Below are positions 26,688 through 37,220 of a DNA stretch of 64,000 bases, one piece after another. Location of the stretch: the NCBI RefSeq assembly GCF_013179285.1, contig NZ_WVNW01000001.1, positions 806,001 to 870,000 on the forward strand. Direction: 5' to 3'. Under the pieces are notes generated by a model. It worked only from the letters and a program-made list of their open reading frames with translations, did no database searches and had not been told where the DNA came from. The stretch's first letter is position 1. Each line of letters starts with the position of its first letter. This stretch comes from Roseobacter sp. HKCCD6576-2. Lineage in GTDB: Bacteria; Pseudomonadota; Alphaproteobacteria; Rhodobacterales; Rhodobacteraceae. A program made the translations under genes and the position numbers.

Positions 26688-27365
26688 ATGGCCGAGCAAC
26701 TGGTCTTCACACTTCCCCTCCGCGCCGCGATGGGGCGCGAGGATTTCTTCGTCTCCCCGGGCAATGCGGTGGCGGTCGCCGGTATCGACGGTTGGCAAAG
26801 CTGGCCTTTCGGGAAAATGATCTTGGTTGGTCCCGAAGGGGCGGGCAAGACCCATCTGGCGCATGTCTGGGCCGACATGTCAGGCGCGGTTCTGATCCAA
26901 GCGCGCGATCTGACGGCGGCGCGGGTTGAGGCGCTGGCCGATGCGCCGGGCGTTGCTGTCGAAGACGCCGATGACATTGCCGGTCAACCGGAGGCAGAAA
27001 CGGCGCTGTTCCATTTGCACAATGCCCTGGCGGGGCGCGATGCGCCGCTCCTCCTGACGGCGCGGGATGCGCCGGAACGTTGGGGGCTCGATTTGCCCGA
27101 TCTGGACAGTCGGATGCGGCAGGCGGGCGTGTTGTGTTTGTCTCCACCCGATGACGCGCTTCTGGCGGCGGTCATGTTGAAACTCGCCCAAGACAGGGAG
27201 ATGCCCCTCAAGCCACGCATCCTGAGCTACGCCCTGGCTCGGATCGAACGTTCTTTTGCCGCCGCTCAAGCCTTTATCACGGCGCTTGACGCGATGGCAT
27301 TGGCGGCAAAACGCCCACCCACCCGCAAAATGGCCAAGGCGATCCTTGCGGATGACAAGGAATAA
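26688..27365 (+). CDS. hdaA: DnaA regulatory inactivator Hda-like protein
   Basis: A 225-residue AAA+ protein resembling DnaA domain III. It has an N-terminal QLVFTLPL sequence suited to binding the DNA polymerase beta clamp, Walker A GPEGAGKTH (about 48-56), a Walker-B-like AVEDADDIAG, and the arginine-finger region LPDLDSRMRQAG. In Caulobacter HdaA stimulates ATP hydrolysis by DnaA after replication starts and prevents re-initiation. No DNA-binding domain IV is present, as expected. It follows the AI-2E-family gene by two bases. Confidence 0.88.
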   Translation: MAEQLVFTLPLRAAMGREDFFVSPGNAVAVAGIDGWQSWPFGKMILVGPEGAGKTHLAHVWADMSGAVLIQARDLTAARVEALADAPGVAVEDADDIAGQPEAETALFHLHNALAGRDAPLLLTARDAPERWGLDLPDLDSRMRQAGVLCLSPPDDALLAAVMLKLAQDREMPLKPRILSYALARIERSFAAAQAFITALDAMALAAKRPPTRKMAKAILADDKE

Positions 27366-27407
27366 ATGTCACGTTCTTGATATAGAACTGACCTAACGCA
27401 AGAACCC

Positions 27408-29582
27408 ATGAGCACAGCAGATTTCCTCACGGCCCCAATTCCCGACCCCGTTGATTTGCCCGAGGCGCAAACCAAGGGGCCGCAACGGTTTTTCAATCGG
27501 GAACTCAGCTGGCTTGCGTTTAACTGGCGAGTCTTGGAAGAGGCCGAAAATCCGCGTGTACCGCTTTTGGAACGTGTTCGGTTTGTCTCGATCTCGGCGG
27601 GCAATCTTGATGAGTTTTACACGGTTCGCGTCGCGGGCCTCAGAGAGTTGGCGCTTGAGGGCAATGTCATGCCCTCCGACGATGGCCGCAGCCCGACCGA
27701 ACAGCTGACCCTGATCAATGCCGATGCCCGAGCGTTGATGCAGAGCCAGCAGGACGTTTGGATTGCGTTGAAAAAGGAACTGGAAGGCGAGGGGATCAAC
27801 GTGGTCGCCCGGTCGGACCTCACCGCTGCGGACAAATCCTATCTCGAAACGGTGTTCTTGACCCAGGTGTTTCCTGTTCTGTCGCCTTTGGCCATCGACC
27901 CGGCGCATCCGTTCCCGTTTATCGCCAACGAGGGGTTCTCGCTGGCCTTGCAGATGAAACGCGAGCGCGACGGGCGGAGCTTGCAAGCGCTTTTGCCGAT
28001 CCCGGGGCAGATCGACCGTTTTGTGCAACTACAGGCACCAGACGGGCAGGCCAGATTCCTGCCATTGGAAGAGTTGTTGCTGCTGCATGTGGGGGCGCTG
28101 TTCCCCGGCTATAAACTCACCGGGTCGTGCAGCTTCCGCATCCTGCGCGACAGCGATTTGGAGGTTGAGGAAGAGGCCGAAGATTTGGTGCGCGAATTTG
28201 AGACCGCACTCAAGCGCCGCCGCCGTGGCGAAGTTGTTCGCCTGCAAATCTCTGATGCAGCGCCAGAAAATCTGCGCGCGGAGATCATCGAACAACTGAA
28301 TGTTCAAGGCGACGAGATCGTTGAAGTCAAAGGCATGATCGGCCTCATCGCTCTGAAAGAACTGGTGATCGACGAACGCCCCGACCTGCTCTGGCCCGGT
28401 TTCATGCCGCGCGTGCCCGAGCGGGTGCAGGATCACGAAGGGGATATGTTCGCTGCGATCCAGCAGAAGGATATGCTGCTCCATCACCCGTATGAGACCT
28501 TCGACATGGTGGTCCGCTTTCTGGCGCAGGCGGCGCGGGACCCGAATGTGGTTGCGATCAAACAGACGCTTTATCGGACGTCTAACGAGAGCCCGATTGT
28601 CGAGGCGCTGTGTGAGGCGGCGGAGAATGGCAAGTCGGTCACCGCACTTGTGGAGTTGAAAGCGCGGTTTGATGAGGCGGCGAATATCCGACAGTCGCGC
28701 AAGCTGGAACGCTCGGGCGCGCATGTGGTTTACGGCTTCATCAACTATAAAACCCACGCCAAGATCTCGACGGTCGTGCGCCGCGAGGGTGACAAGCTGG
28801 TGACCTATACCCATTACGGAACCGGCAATTACCACCCGATCACAGCGCGGATTTACACCGATTTGAGCCTCTTTACCTGCGATGATGCGCTTGGCCGAGA
28901 TGCGACGAAGGTGTTCAATTATATCGGCGGATATGCCGAGCCGGAGGGGCTGGAGAATCTGGCGATCTCTCCGATCAGCCTGAAATCGACAATCCTCGAG
29001 AACCTCAAGGCCGAGGCGGCGCATGCCAAAGCGGGCAAACCTGCGATGGTTTGGGCCAAGATGAACAGCCTGATCGAGGCTGATGTCATTGACGCGCTCT
29101 ATCAGGCGAGCCAGGCGGGGGTGAAGATCGATCTTGTGATCCGGGGCATCTGCGGGCTCCGGCCTGGGGTGAAGGGGTTGAGCGAGAATATCCGGGTGAA
29201 ATCGGTTGTAGGCCGGTTCCTGGAGCACTCGCGGATTGTCTGTTTTGGCAACGGATCGGGCCTGCCGTCGAAGAAGGCGCGGGTCTATATCAGTTCGGCG
29301 GATTGGATGGGTCGGAACCTGAACCGACGGGTCGAAACTCTGGTGGAATGCAAAAATGCGACGGTGAAAGCGCAGATTGTGAGCCAGATCATGGCCGCCA
29401 ATCTGGCCGATGTGGCGCAGAGCTGGGTGTTGACCCCCGATGGCAGCTTTGAGCGCCCCGACCTGAGCCAGATCGAGAACCCATTTTCCTGCCACCGGTT
29501 CTTTATGGAGAACCCGTCGCTGTCGGGCCGAGGGTCCGCCGGGGCGAAAGACGTACCAGCGCTGACCCATTCGAATGATTGA
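27408..29582 (+). CDS. ppk: Polyphosphate kinase 1
   Basis: A 724-residue PPK1 making polyphosphate reversibly from ATP. The N-terminal helical domain begins [19 protein letters not shown]. The autophosphorylated His is in the INYKTHAK segment at residue 450, and the second essential His lies in GRFLEHSRI near residue 605. Full length. Polyphosphate serves in energy storage and stress response. The exopolyphosphatase gene follows almost directly, so synthesis and breakdown are coupled in one operon. Confidence 0.97.
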   Translation: MSTADFLTAPIPDPVDLPEAQTKGPQRFFNRELSWLAFNWRVLEEAENPRVPLLERVRFVSISAGNLDEFYTVRVAGLRELALEGNVMPSDDGRSPTEQLTLINADARALMQSQQDVWIALKKELEGEGINVVARSDLTAADKSYLETVFLTQVFPVLSPLAIDPAHPFPFIANEGFSLALQMKRERDGRSLQALLPIPGQIDRFVQLQAPDGQARFLPLEELLLLHVGALFPGYKLTGSCSFRILRDSDLEVEEEAEDLVREFETALKRRRRGEVVRLQISDAAPENLRAEIIEQLNVQGDEIVEVKGMIGLIALKELVIDERPDLLWPGFMPRVPERVQDHEGDMFAAIQQKDMLLHHPYETFDMVVRFLAQAARDPNVVAIKQTLYRTSNESPIVEALCEAAENGKSVTALVELKARFDEAANIRQSRKLERSGAHVVYGFINYKTHAKISTVVRREGDKLVTYTHYGTGNYHPITARIYTDLSLFTCDDALGRDATKVFNYIGGYAEPEGLENLAISPISLKSTILENLKAEAAHAKAGKPAMVWAKMNSLIEADVIDALYQASQAGVKIDLVIRGICGLRPGVKGLSENIRVKSVVGRFLEHSRIVCFGNGSGLPSKKARVYISSADWMGRNLNRRVETLVECKNATVKAQIVSQIMAANLADVAQSWVLTPDGSFERPDLSQIENPFSCHRFFMENPSLSGRGSAGAKDVPALTHSND

Positions 29583-29603
29583 CGGGTGCGTGAGCGGCAT
29601 GTC

Positions 29604-31178
29604 ATGCCTGTGACTATGATGGGAGAGGCTGCCGTTCCGATTGAGACGCACCCCGATTGGGGACCGTTTGGCGCGCCGCTTTTCGATGGGCCGCAAGCCC
29701 GCGCGCTAAGCCGGGTGGGTGTGATCGATATCGGCTCGAACTCCGTCCGCCTGGTGGTGTTCGACGGCGCGGCGCGGTCGCCGGCTTACTTCTTCAACGA
29801 GAAAATCCTTTGCGGTCTGGGTGCAGGCTTTGCCGAAACCGGGCGGCTGTCGGTTGATGGTCGCGCGCGGGCTTTGACTGCTTTGAAACGCTTTGCGGCA
29901 CTGGCCGAGGCGATGGATGTGTCGCCCTTGGTGACGGTTGCAACGGCGGCAGTGCGGGAGGCCGAGGATGGGCCAGAGTTTCGCGCCGAAGTGGCGGCGG
30001 AGACTGGCTTGCAGATTGTCGTCGTCGATGGCGCGGAAGAGGCGCGTCTTGCGGCGCAGGGCGTGCTGTTGGGCTGGCCCGGGGCGCAGGGGCTGATCTG
30101 CGATATCGGTGGCTCGTCTATGGAACTGGCGGAGCTGTTGGGCGAAGGCCAGGTGGGCCGTTGCGAGACCTCGGATTTGGGGCCGTTGAAGCTGATGGGG
30201 ATCAAGGGCGGCAAAAAAGCCGTTCGCGCCCATATCAAGGATCGGATCGTAGCGCTCAAAACCCAGTTCCCGGACCGCCCGGAGCGGTTGTTTTTAGTCG
30301 GCGGATCGTGGCGTGCCATTGCCCGGATCGACATGGAGCGGCGCGGGTACCCTTTGAAAGTGCTGCATGAATATCGCATGACGCCGCGCGCGATCATGGA
30401 GACGATCAAATACATCGCCAAGACCGATATCGATGTGTTGCGGGGGCAAACCGGCACCAGCGAGGCGCGGATGCGCCTGGTGCCTTTGGCGTCCGAGGTG
30501 CTGCGCGTGTTGATGCGGCAGATCAGGCCGCATGAGGTGGCGATCTCAAGCTATGGCATCCGCGAGGGGTTGCTCTATGAGCAGATGGGGCCGGAGCTCC
30601 GCCATCGTGACCCTCTGATCGAAGCCGCGCGCCATGCGGAGGCGCAGAACGCGCGGATGCAGGGCTTTGGTCGCGCGCTCTACAAATTCGTGGAACCGCT
30701 TTTTTCCAATGCCAGACCGGCGCGAAAGCGCTTGGTGCGGGCGGCCTGTCTGTTGCATGATGTAAGCTGGCGCGCGCATCCCGATTACCGGGCCGAGGTG
30801 TGTTTCGACACCGCAACTCGCGCCAATTTGGGCGGCATGACCCATGCGGAGCGGGTGTTTTTGGGTCTGGCGTTGTTGCACCGGTATAAATCCAGCCGCT
30901 CGGGCACGAATTTTGACACGGATTTGTTGAAGCTTTTGCCTGAGGCCGATGTGGTGCAAGCGGAGATCCTGGGCCGCGCAATGCGCTTTGGCGCGATGTT
31001 TGCGCTCGACCGACTGCCGGATCATGGGCGGCTCAAGCTTTATCCAAAAAAGAGAGTTCTGGAGCTGACACTGACGACGGATGCGGGGCGGAACCTGTTT
31101 GGCGAGGTGGCCGAGGCCCGGTTTCAGGCGCTTGCAGGTGCGATTGGGGCCGAAGCGGTGGTGCGTTCCGGCCCCTGA
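29604..31178 (+). CDS. ppx: Exopolyphosphatase / Ppx-GppA-family protein
   Basis: A protein of about 524 residues with the ASKHA phosphatase fold: GVIDIGSNSVRLVVFDG near the N-terminus, ICDIGGSSMELAEL near 165, and a C-terminal HD-like helical domain (about 320-510, LLHDVSWRAHPDY). It removes terminal phosphates from polyphosphate, and family members may also hydrolyse pppGpp. The start is uncertain: ATG 29604 is given, but a GTG at 29586 (3 bases after ppk) and an ATG at 29616 are also in frame. Operon with ppk. Confidence 0.92.
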   Translation: MPVTMMGEAAVPIETHPDWGPFGAPLFDGPQARALSRVGVIDIGSNSVRLVVFDGAARSPAYFFNEKILCGLGAGFAETGRLSVDGRARALTALKRFAALAEAMDVSPLVTVATAAVREAEDGPEFRAEVAAETGLQIVVVDGAEEARLAAQGVLLGWPGAQGLICDIGGSSMELAELLGEGQVGRCETSDLGPLKLMGIKGGKKAVRAHIKDRIVALKTQFPDRPERLFLVGGSWRAIARIDMERRGYPLKVLHEYRMTPRAIMETIKYIAKTDIDVLRGQTGTSEARMRLVPLASEVLRVLMRQIRPHEVAISSYGIREGLLYEQMGPELRHRDPLIEAARHAEAQNARMQGFGRALYKFVEPLFSNARPARKRLVRAACLLHDVSWRAHPDYRAEVCFDTATRANLGGMTHAERVFLGLALLHRYKSSRSGTNFDTDLLKLLPEADVVQAEILGRAMRFGAMFALDRLPDHGRLKLYPKKRVLELTLTTDAGRNLFGEVAEARFQALAGAIGAEAVVRSGP

Positions 31179-31185
31179 TCAAAGC

Positions 31186-31695
31186 TCAGTGGCAGGCCGG
31201 ACGATCGCCAGGGATCAACACACGATCAATCACATGGATCACGCCGTTGTCGGCCTCGATATCGGCGATAACCACATTGGCCATTTCTCCGGAGCCGTCG
31301 GCGATGGACACGCCGCCCGAGCCAGCGGTTACACAAAGGCGCGCTGAGGTCAGTGCCGGGCGGATATAGATCGACCCGTTCGGCAACATGCCCGAGGTCA
31401 GCTCGCGATCATCTACATGGTAGAGCAAGATATCGGTCAACTGCCCCTGGTTCTCCGGCAAGAGCAGCGTTTCAACCGTACCCTCAGGCAGCGCGGCGAA
31501 GGCGTCATTGACCGGCGCGAAGACGGTGAACGGGCCAGGTCCAGACAGCGTATCGACCAGGCCTGCGGCGGTCACGGCAGCCACGAGGGTCGAGAAGCGC
31601 TCATCGGCGGCGGCGATATCAACGATGGTGTTGGCGCTGGCAGCGGAGCCCATCAGGGTGGCCGCGGTGAGGGCGGTGGCAAGCAATTTTTTCAT
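31186..31695 (-). CDS. Secreted fasciclin (FAS1) domain protein
   Basis: A 169-residue protein with a signal peptide (about residues 1-21) and one FAS1 domain with both conserved boxes: FTVFAPVNDAFAALPEGTVE and the final NGVIHVIDRVLIP. FAS1 domains mediate adhesion or matrix binding. Its stop lies seven bases from the convergent ppx stop. No anchor is visible, so it is probably periplasmic or released. Confidence 0.9.
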   Translation of the reverse strand: MKKLLATALTAATLMGSAASANTIVDIAAADERFSTLVAAVTAAGLVDTLSGPGPFTVFAPVNDAFAALPEGTVETLLLPENQGQLTDILLYHVDDRELTSGMLPNGSIYIRPALTSARLCVTAGSGGVSIADGSGEMANVVIADIEADNGVIHVIDRVLIPGDRPACH

Positions 31696-31851
31696 TTATG
31701 TGTCTCCCATTGTCTGAACACGGAAGGGGTTACGAGGGGTCATCTTGATCCGATCACGGCGATCACGATCCTGTGATGGTGCGTGATCTCTTGTCCGACC
31801 TCGGGCAATCGCGTAACCCGGGCGGAACGCGACCCCGAGATGAGAGAACCC

Positions 31852-33249
31852 ATGCGCCTAAGCCGCTATTTCCTGCCCGTTCTGAAAGAGACCCCTGCTG
31901 AGGCGCAGATTGTCAGCCACCGGCTGATGTTGCGCGCGGGGATGATCAAGCAAGCCAGTGCGGGGATCTATTCTTGGCTGCCGCTTGGCTATCGGGTGCT
32001 GACGCGGATCGCGCGGATCGTGAATGAAGAGCAGCAACGCGCGGGCCATATCCCGATGTTGATGCCGACTTTGCAAAGCGCTGATCTTTGGAAAGAGAGC
32101 GGGCGTTATGACGCCTATGGTCCAGAGATGCTGCGCATTCGCGACCGGCAAGATCGGGACATGCTTTATGGTCCGACCAATGAAGAGCTGATCACCGATA
32201 TTTTCCGGTCCCATGTAACCAGCTACAAGGACCTGCCGCTGACGCTCTATCATATCCAGTGGAAATTCCGAGATGAGATCCGCCCGCGCTTTGGCGTGAT
32301 GCGCGGGCGCGAATTCCTGATGAAAGATGGCTATAATTTCGACGTCTCGAAAGAGGCCGCGATGCACGCGTATAACCGCCATTTGGTGAGCTATCTGCGC
32401 ACCTATGAGCGTATGGGTCTTCAGGCCATCCCGATGCGGGCCGATAGCGGGCCGATTGGCGGCGATGACACCCATGAGTTTTTGGTGTTGGCCGAGACCG
32501 GCGAGAGCGAAGTGTTTTATGACAGCGAGATCACCGATCTGAAATTCGGTGACCGCGCGGTGGATTACGACAGCGAGGCAGAGTGTCAGGCTGTGTTGGA
32601 AGAGTTCACCAGCCGCTATGCCCGCACCGACGAGACCCATGATGAAGCGCTCTTCATGGAAATCCCCGAAGAACGGCGCCGGGTGGCCCGCGGCATCGAA
32701 GTGGGTCAGATTTTCTATTTCGGCACCAAATACTCCGACGCGATGGGCGCGACGGTGCAAACCGCCGATGGGCAGAAAGTGCCGGTTCATATGGGCAGTC
32801 ACGGGATCGGTGTCAGCCGCCTTATGGGGGCGATTATCGAGGCCAGCCATGACGACAAAGGCATCATCTGGCCCGAAGGTGTGACGCCGTTCCATTGCGG
32901 CATTGTCAATCTGCGTCAGGGTGATGCTGGCACGGATGCCGCTTGCGAGGGGCTCTATAAGGCGCTTCAAGCCAAGGGTCTGGAACCGCTCTATGACGAC
33001 CGCGAAGAGCGGGCGGGCGCGAAATTCGCCACCATGGATCTGATTGGTCTCCCCTGGCGGATCACCGTCGGGCCACGTGGGTTGGACAAAGGCGTCGTGG
33101 AGCTCACCTGCCGCCGGACTGGCGAGAGCGAAGAGATGAGCGCGGAGGCGGCGGCGGCAAAAGTGGCCGAGATCTATGCGCCGCATCATGGCCATGCTGG
33201 CGCGATGGTAGAGCCGATGGCGGATCGGAGCTTCCACACTTGGCTCTAG
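31852..33249 (+). CDS. proS: Prolyl-tRNA synthetase, short alphaproteobacterial type
   Basis: A class II synthetase of about 465 residues that charges tRNA-Pro. Motif 2 ([20 protein letters not shown]) and motif 3 ([14 protein letters not shown]) are intact, and the anticodon-binding domain fills the C-terminal third. The standard bacterial enzyme of about 570 residues carries an INS editing domain between motifs 2 and 3; there is no room for it here. ATG 31852 matches the family N-terminus MRLSRYF; ATG 31840 is an alternative. Confidence 0.95.
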   Translation: MRLSRYFLPVLKETPAEAQIVSHRLMLRAGMIKQASAGIYSWLPLGYRVLTRIARIVNEEQQRAGHIPMLMPTLQSADLWKESGRYDAYGPEMLRIRDRQDRDMLYGPTNEELITDIFRSHVTSYKDLPLTLYHIQWKFRDEIRPRFGVMRGREFLMKDGYNFDVSKEAAMHAYNRHLVSYLRTYERMGLQAIPMRADSGPIGGDDTHEFLVLAETGESEVFYDSEITDLKFGDRAVDYDSEAECQAVLEEFTSRYARTDETHDEALFMEIPEERRRVARGIEVGQIFYFGTKYSDAMGATVQTADGQKVPVHMGSHGIGVSRLMGAIIEASHDDKGIIWPEGVTPFHCGIVNLRQGDAGTDAACEGLYKALQAKGLEPLYDDREERAGAKFATMDLIGLPWRITVGPRGLDKGVVELTCRRTGESEEMSAEAAAAKVAEIYAPHHGHAGAMVEPMADRSFHTWL

Positions 33250-33526
33250 CGCCAGACAGGCGTGTCTGAACTCTAACGACTCATACTGTCCCGGCATGTC
33301 CGGGGCAGAACGTTTGGCCGGTGCAATCTTGCCGGGCCATGACGCTCATTTTCAATCTGTTTTGATCGTGCCGATTGTGTTTGGTCGGGCAACATTTCTT
33401 CTCCTTTCGGACAGGGGGCCTATCCGAATTCTTCTGAAGATATGCCATTGCTCAGGTCGCTTCCGCCCCATGGTCCGATAGGTGTCGCGTGATGAGAAAA
33501 CGCAACGCCTGTTAGGGGAGACCACA

Positions 33527-35122
33527 ATGGCGAGACATATATACGGAACACCGGAGGCCGATGAGATCAGCGGCGGCGCAGGTCCGGACCGCATTCACGG
33601 CAAAGAAAGTGACGACACGATTTCGGCAGGCAACAGCGCCGACCGAGTTTATGGCCAAGGCGGCGACGACACGATCTCTGGCGCAGGTGGTGCAGATGCG
33701 CTGCGCGGCGGCGGTGGCGCCGATGTGATCGATGGCGGCGCGGGTCAGGACAAAATTTATGGCGGCACAGGTGACGACTACCTAACCGGCGGCAATGTCC
33801 GGGCCGGTGGCTCTAGCTCCGGCTCTGGCTCCGGATCGGGTGGCGTCGATGACAAACTCTGGGGTGGTGATGGTAATGACACCATGTATGGCCAAGGAGG
33901 GAACGACAAACTCTTCGGCGGCGATGAGCAGGATCAGATGTTTGGCGGTGCCGGTGCAGACAGCCTCTTTGGCGGCAATGATAATGACGAGATTTCAGGT
34001 GGCGGCGCAAATGATGTCGCCATTGGTGGCCAAGGGAACGACAACATCTCCGGCAACATCGGGGCGGATCGCCTCTATGGCGGTGCTGATCAAGATGTTT
34101 TGTCCGGCGGCACCGGCTCCGACCGCCTTTATGGTGGTGCTGGTCATGATCACTCCCAGGGCGACGAGGGGAATGACAAGGTCTATGGGGCCGATGGCGA
34201 TGATACCCTGACGGGCGATGGTGGCGACGACCGTCTCTATGGTGGCGCTGGCAACGACGCGTTGGATGGCGGTATCGGGGCCGATTTCCTCTGGGGCGGC
34301 AAGGGCGATGACGTCATGTTCGGCGGGGCGGGCAATGACCGGCTTGGCGGCGCAGACGGAAATGACATCCTTTGGGGCGGCAGTGGCAAAGATCTTCTCT
34401 ATGGTCGGGCCGACAATGACGAGTTGCATGGCGGCACCGGCAATGACGAGTTGAGAGGCGGCATTGGCGACGACGTGCTTTACGGCGACGGCGGCAGCGA
34501 CTTTCTTGGCGGTGGCCAAGGCAATGACATGCTGGACGGTGGCACGGGCAATGACACGTTGATGGGGCGCCAGGGGGACGACGTTCTGTCTGGCGGAGCA
34601 GGGGTCGATGCTCTGTTCGGCGGCAATGGCAAGGATGTCTTGTCTGGTGGCGGCGGTGGCGATGTGCTGAACGGCGGCGCTGGCGCAGACGATCTGTCGG
34701 GCGATGCGGGGCGCGATGTGCTGAACGGCGATTCCGGTGCGGATGTGCTCCGCGGCGGTGCCGGTGCTGACACGCTGGACGGTGGCCACGGGACCGATCG
34801 CCTTGAGGGTGGATCGGGCGTCAACCAATTGACTGGCGGCTCCGGTGCAGATGTCTTTGTTTTCAAAGACGGCGGCTTTTCCCGCGATACGATCACCGAT
34901 CTGCAAGTCTTTGGGTCGGCCAAAGACACCATTGATCTGTCCGATTTTGGCTTCCTGACGGCGTATGCCGATCTGGATGCCTGGCAAGCGGCCAATGTCA
35001 CAGTGACGGCGGATGGGGACGTCAAGATGCGTCTCGCTGGCGCGCAATCCGTCGTGATCGAGGACCATACCGATCGTGGGGAGGCGTTTGTCGAATTCGT
35101 GATGGACACGATCTTGTTCTAG
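33527..35122 (+). CDS. RTX (hemolysin-type calcium-binding repeat) protein
   Basis: A 531-residue acidic protein made almost entirely of GGxGxDxUx calcium-binding nonapeptides (about residues 12-440), interrupted once by a Ser/Gly linker near residues 93-105. The last 90 residues form a different domain ([21 protein letters not shown] then [10 protein letters not shown]) typical of type I-secreted proteins, ending hydrophobically in DTILF. There is no signal peptide and no enzymatic domain. GGGGAG six bases before the ATG supports this start over a GTG 15 codons earlier. Secretion genes are not in the window. Confidence 0.9.
   Translation: MARHIYGTPEADEISGGAGPDRIHGKESDDTISAGNSADRVYGQGGDDTISGAGGADALRGGGGADVIDGGAGQDKIYGGTGDDYLTGGNVRAGGSSSGSGSGSGGVDDKLWGGDGNDTMYGQGGNDKLFGGDEQDQMFGGAGADSLFGGNDNDEISGGGANDVAIGGQGNDNISGNIGADRLYGGADQDVLSGGTGSDRLYGGAGHDHSQGDEGNDKVYGADGDDTLTGDGGDDRLYGGAGNDALDGGIGADFLWGGKGDDVMFGGAGNDRLGGADGNDILWGGSGKDLLYGRADNDELHGGTGNDELRGGIGDDVLYGDGGSDFLGGGQGNDMLDGGTGNDTLMGRQGDDVLSGGAGVDALFGGNGKDVLSGGGGGDVLNGGAGADDLSGDAGRDVLNGDSGADVLRGGAGADTLDGGHGTDRLEGGSGVNQLTGGSGADVFVFKDGGFSRDTITDLQVFGSAKDTIDLSDFGFLTAYADLDAWQAANVTVTADGDVKMRLAGAQSVVIEDHTDRGEAFVEFVMDTILF
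33557..34855 (+). repeat. Tandem RTX nonapeptide-coding repeats
   Basis: The coding sequence repeats 27-base units encoding variants of GGxGxDxUx; this span could hold about 45 of them. The copies vary at third positions and in the variable residues, so they are old and not recently amplified. Each pair of nonapeptides can bind Ca2+ in a beta-roll. Confidence 0.85.
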
Positions 35123-35300
35123 CCAAGATCAGATCAAATCCGCCGTTTTGCAGGCGCGGCGGTTCCCAGGATTTGTTGTCAAACGTGACGGGGGTTCTAC
35201 CCATCCCTCGTGAAGCTGATGACGTGCGTACAACAGATTCTGGAAGGGCATTTGGTGGGGTGGGTCTAAGCAGCCATCCATTGCCAGATGGTCCCGGAGA

Positions 35301-35329
35301 GGGCGGCGCATTCTGCGCCGCCCTTCTTT
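35301..35329 (+). terminator. Intrinsic terminator after the RTX gene
   Basis: Ten-base perfect stem GGGCGGCGCA (35301-35310) and TGCGCCGCCC (35314-35323), loop TTC, followed by TTCTTT. It lies 179 bases after the RTX stop and just before the convergent binding-protein stop. Confidence 0.8.
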
Positions 35330-35332
35330 GCA

Positions 35333-36967
35333 TTAGGCTGCGAAGCCCAGGTAATGTAGGTGGATCTCATAGATCGGGTGCGTTTCCGCGCCGACGATGT
35401 CCTCCCTATGGTGCCGATAGACCGAGCGCCAATAGGGCTGAATGATTACCCCTTCATCGCGCATGATCTGTTGAATCCGGGCCATCACCTGGCTGCGGGC
35501 TTCGGCATCGGCAATTGCCGAGGCTTCGGCCAGAAGCGTGTCGAACTCTTCGTTGTTGAAGCCAGTTTCGTTCCAGGGCTCGCCCGACTTATAGGCCAGC
35601 GTCAGGTTCTGCACGCCCAAGGGCCGGTGGCCCCAATCGGTGGAGCTGAACGGATATTCGGCCCAATCGTTCCAGAAGGTCGACCCTGGATAGATGGTCC
35701 GCGTCACGTTCAAACCGGCATCGCGAAGCTGCGCCGCCAGTGCGTCTGAGGTGGGGCGCCGCCAACTGTCATCGATCGAGATCAGCTCATGCTCAAAGTC
35801 GAGCACACCAGCCTCTTCCATCAGGCGACGGGCTTCTTCCGGGTTGTATTCCGGCGGTCCGATATCGGCATATTCGGGATGGATCGGGCAGACATGGTGG
35901 TTTTCCGCCACGGTTCCGCGCCCGTCATAGCCGATTTCAAGCAGAACACTGTTGTCACATGCCAGCGCCAAGGCGCGGCGCACCCGCACATCGTCATAAG
36001 GTGCGTTGTTCTGATTGGTCCGGAGCACCAGCGAGTTGGCCGAGAGCGCTTCGGATTTGGTCCAGCCGATCGAGTCGAAAATATCGACGAAATTGCCGAC
36101 AGTTTCATAGAGCATGTCGATCTCGCCGGCCTCGGCCGCGGCCAAATGGGCCGATTGGTCGGTGCCGAGATCGACAAACTCAATCCGGTCCAGCGCCGCG
36201 CCATTATCGGCATCCCACCAGGTGTGATCGGGGTTCTTCTCCATCACCGCGCCGACACCCACCTCGTAAGAGACGGGCCGATAGGGGCCTGTGCCGACGG
36301 GGTTATCGACCGGGCTGCCCGAGAAACCGTTCTGCACGATGGCAGAGGGGTAATCGGACATGGTCGGGATGATGGTGATGTCGGGCTGTGCCAGATTCAG
36401 CACCACGGTGTGATCGTCGACGACCTCCAAGACGCCATCGGCAATCGCGCCGGTCGCTTCGTCGATGAGCGCGCCCATCCGCGAGGCCATTGCGTTGCCT
36501 TCCATCGAGCGGTCGCACCACCGGGTGATGTTGTAGGCCACATCGGCCGAGGTAAACGGCGTGCCATCGTTCCACATCACACCCTGACGCAGGTACAACG
36601 TGTATTGTGTCGCGTCCTCATTGACCTCCCAGTTTTCCAGAAGTCGGCCCGAGAACACGCCATCACGGCTGTATTCCACCAGGTATTCCAGCCACCCACG
36701 GCTGAAATTCGCGATCTGCGGCCAGTCATAGGAGGGCGGATCTTTCATCGCCCGGACTTCTTGCTGGATGCGGATCGTTCCGCCTTGTTGGATATGCCCG
36801 GCGGCGCGGGCAGGTTTGGCCGAGCCGATCAGGCCATAGGCCACGCTGGCCGATACGCCAAGCGCAGTCGCGCGGGTCAAAAACTCGCGGCGGTCCATCG
36901 TGCCGTCAGCGACTTCCTGCGCATAGGCCATAGCTGCGGGATGCACGTTTCGTGCGGAATGAGTCAT
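35333..36967 (-). CDS. Tat-exported ABC transporter peptide-binding protein (family 5)
   Basis: A 544-residue periplasmic solute-binding protein of the DppA/OppA family. The N-terminus carries a twin-arginine signal (MDRREFLTRATALG near residue 25 and a hydrophobic stretch ending ARAAG). The SBP_bac_5 fold follows, including the region YTLYLRQGVMWNDGTPFTSADV. Likely ligands are oligopeptides or similar. No permease or ATPase genes adjoin it, so it is an orphan that must use a transporter encoded elsewhere. The ATG at 36967 follows a GGGAG; a longer open frame upstream lacks any family similarity. Confidence 0.9.
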   Translation of the reverse strand: MTHSARNVHPAAMAYAQEVADGTMDRREFLTRATALGVSASVAYGLIGSAKPARAAGHIQQGGTIRIQQEVRAMKDPPSYDWPQIANFSRGWLEYLVEYSRDGVFSGRLLENWEVNEDATQYTLYLRQGVMWNDGTPFTSADVAYNITRWCDRSMEGNAMASRMGALIDEATGAIADGVLEVVDDHTVVLNLAQPDITIIPTMSDYPSAIVQNGFSGSPVDNPVGTGPYRPVSYEVGVGAVMEKNPDHTWWDADNGAALDRIEFVDLGTDQSAHLAAAEAGEIDMLYETVGNFVDIFDSIGWTKSEALSANSLVLRTNQNNAPYDDVRVRRALALACDNSVLLEIGYDGRGTVAENHHVCPIHPEYADIGPPEYNPEEARRLMEEAGVLDFEHELISIDDSWRRPTSDALAAQLRDAGLNVTRTIYPGSTFWNDWAEYPFSSTDWGHRPLGVQNLTLAYKSGEPWNETGFNNEEFDTLLAEASAIADAEARSQVMARIQQIMRDEGVIIQPYWRSVYRHHREDIVGAETHPIYEIHLHYLGFAA

Positions 36968-37220
36968 AGGTGTTTGTCTCCCTGGACGAACGGGCAGGAG
37001 CCCGGCCTGGTCGTCAACTCCAGGCATTCTGGGTAAAGGCGGGGCGCAGGCATCTGTCGGCCCGTCTAACCGCCACGGTTCGATGTCGAAAAACGACATG
37101 AAAGATTAAAAGCGACATGTTGGGTGGGTGCAAGCGTTATTGGTGCTGGAATCAACGAAGCTTGACCCTTGGCCTTAAAGCACCCAGTTTGCGCGCAACA
37201 ATAATGGGCAGGAGCGCCGG

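Noticed and set aside
28029-29696. A 555-codon minus-strand open frame opposite ppk
   Set aside because: Antisense shadow of the certain ppk gene, with no recognisable domain.
31858-33297. A 479-codon minus-strand open frame opposite proS
   Set aside because: Antisense shadow of proS; no start context or family similarity.
33557-34855. A regular repeat region that could be mistaken for a CRISPR or satellite array
   Set aside because: The periodicity is 27 bases in frame and encodes RTX nonapeptides; there are no constant repeats with unique spacers.
35789-37036. A 415-codon plus-strand open frame opposite the peptide-binding protein gene
   Set aside because: Shadow of the binding protein, which has a clear Tat signal and family motifs.
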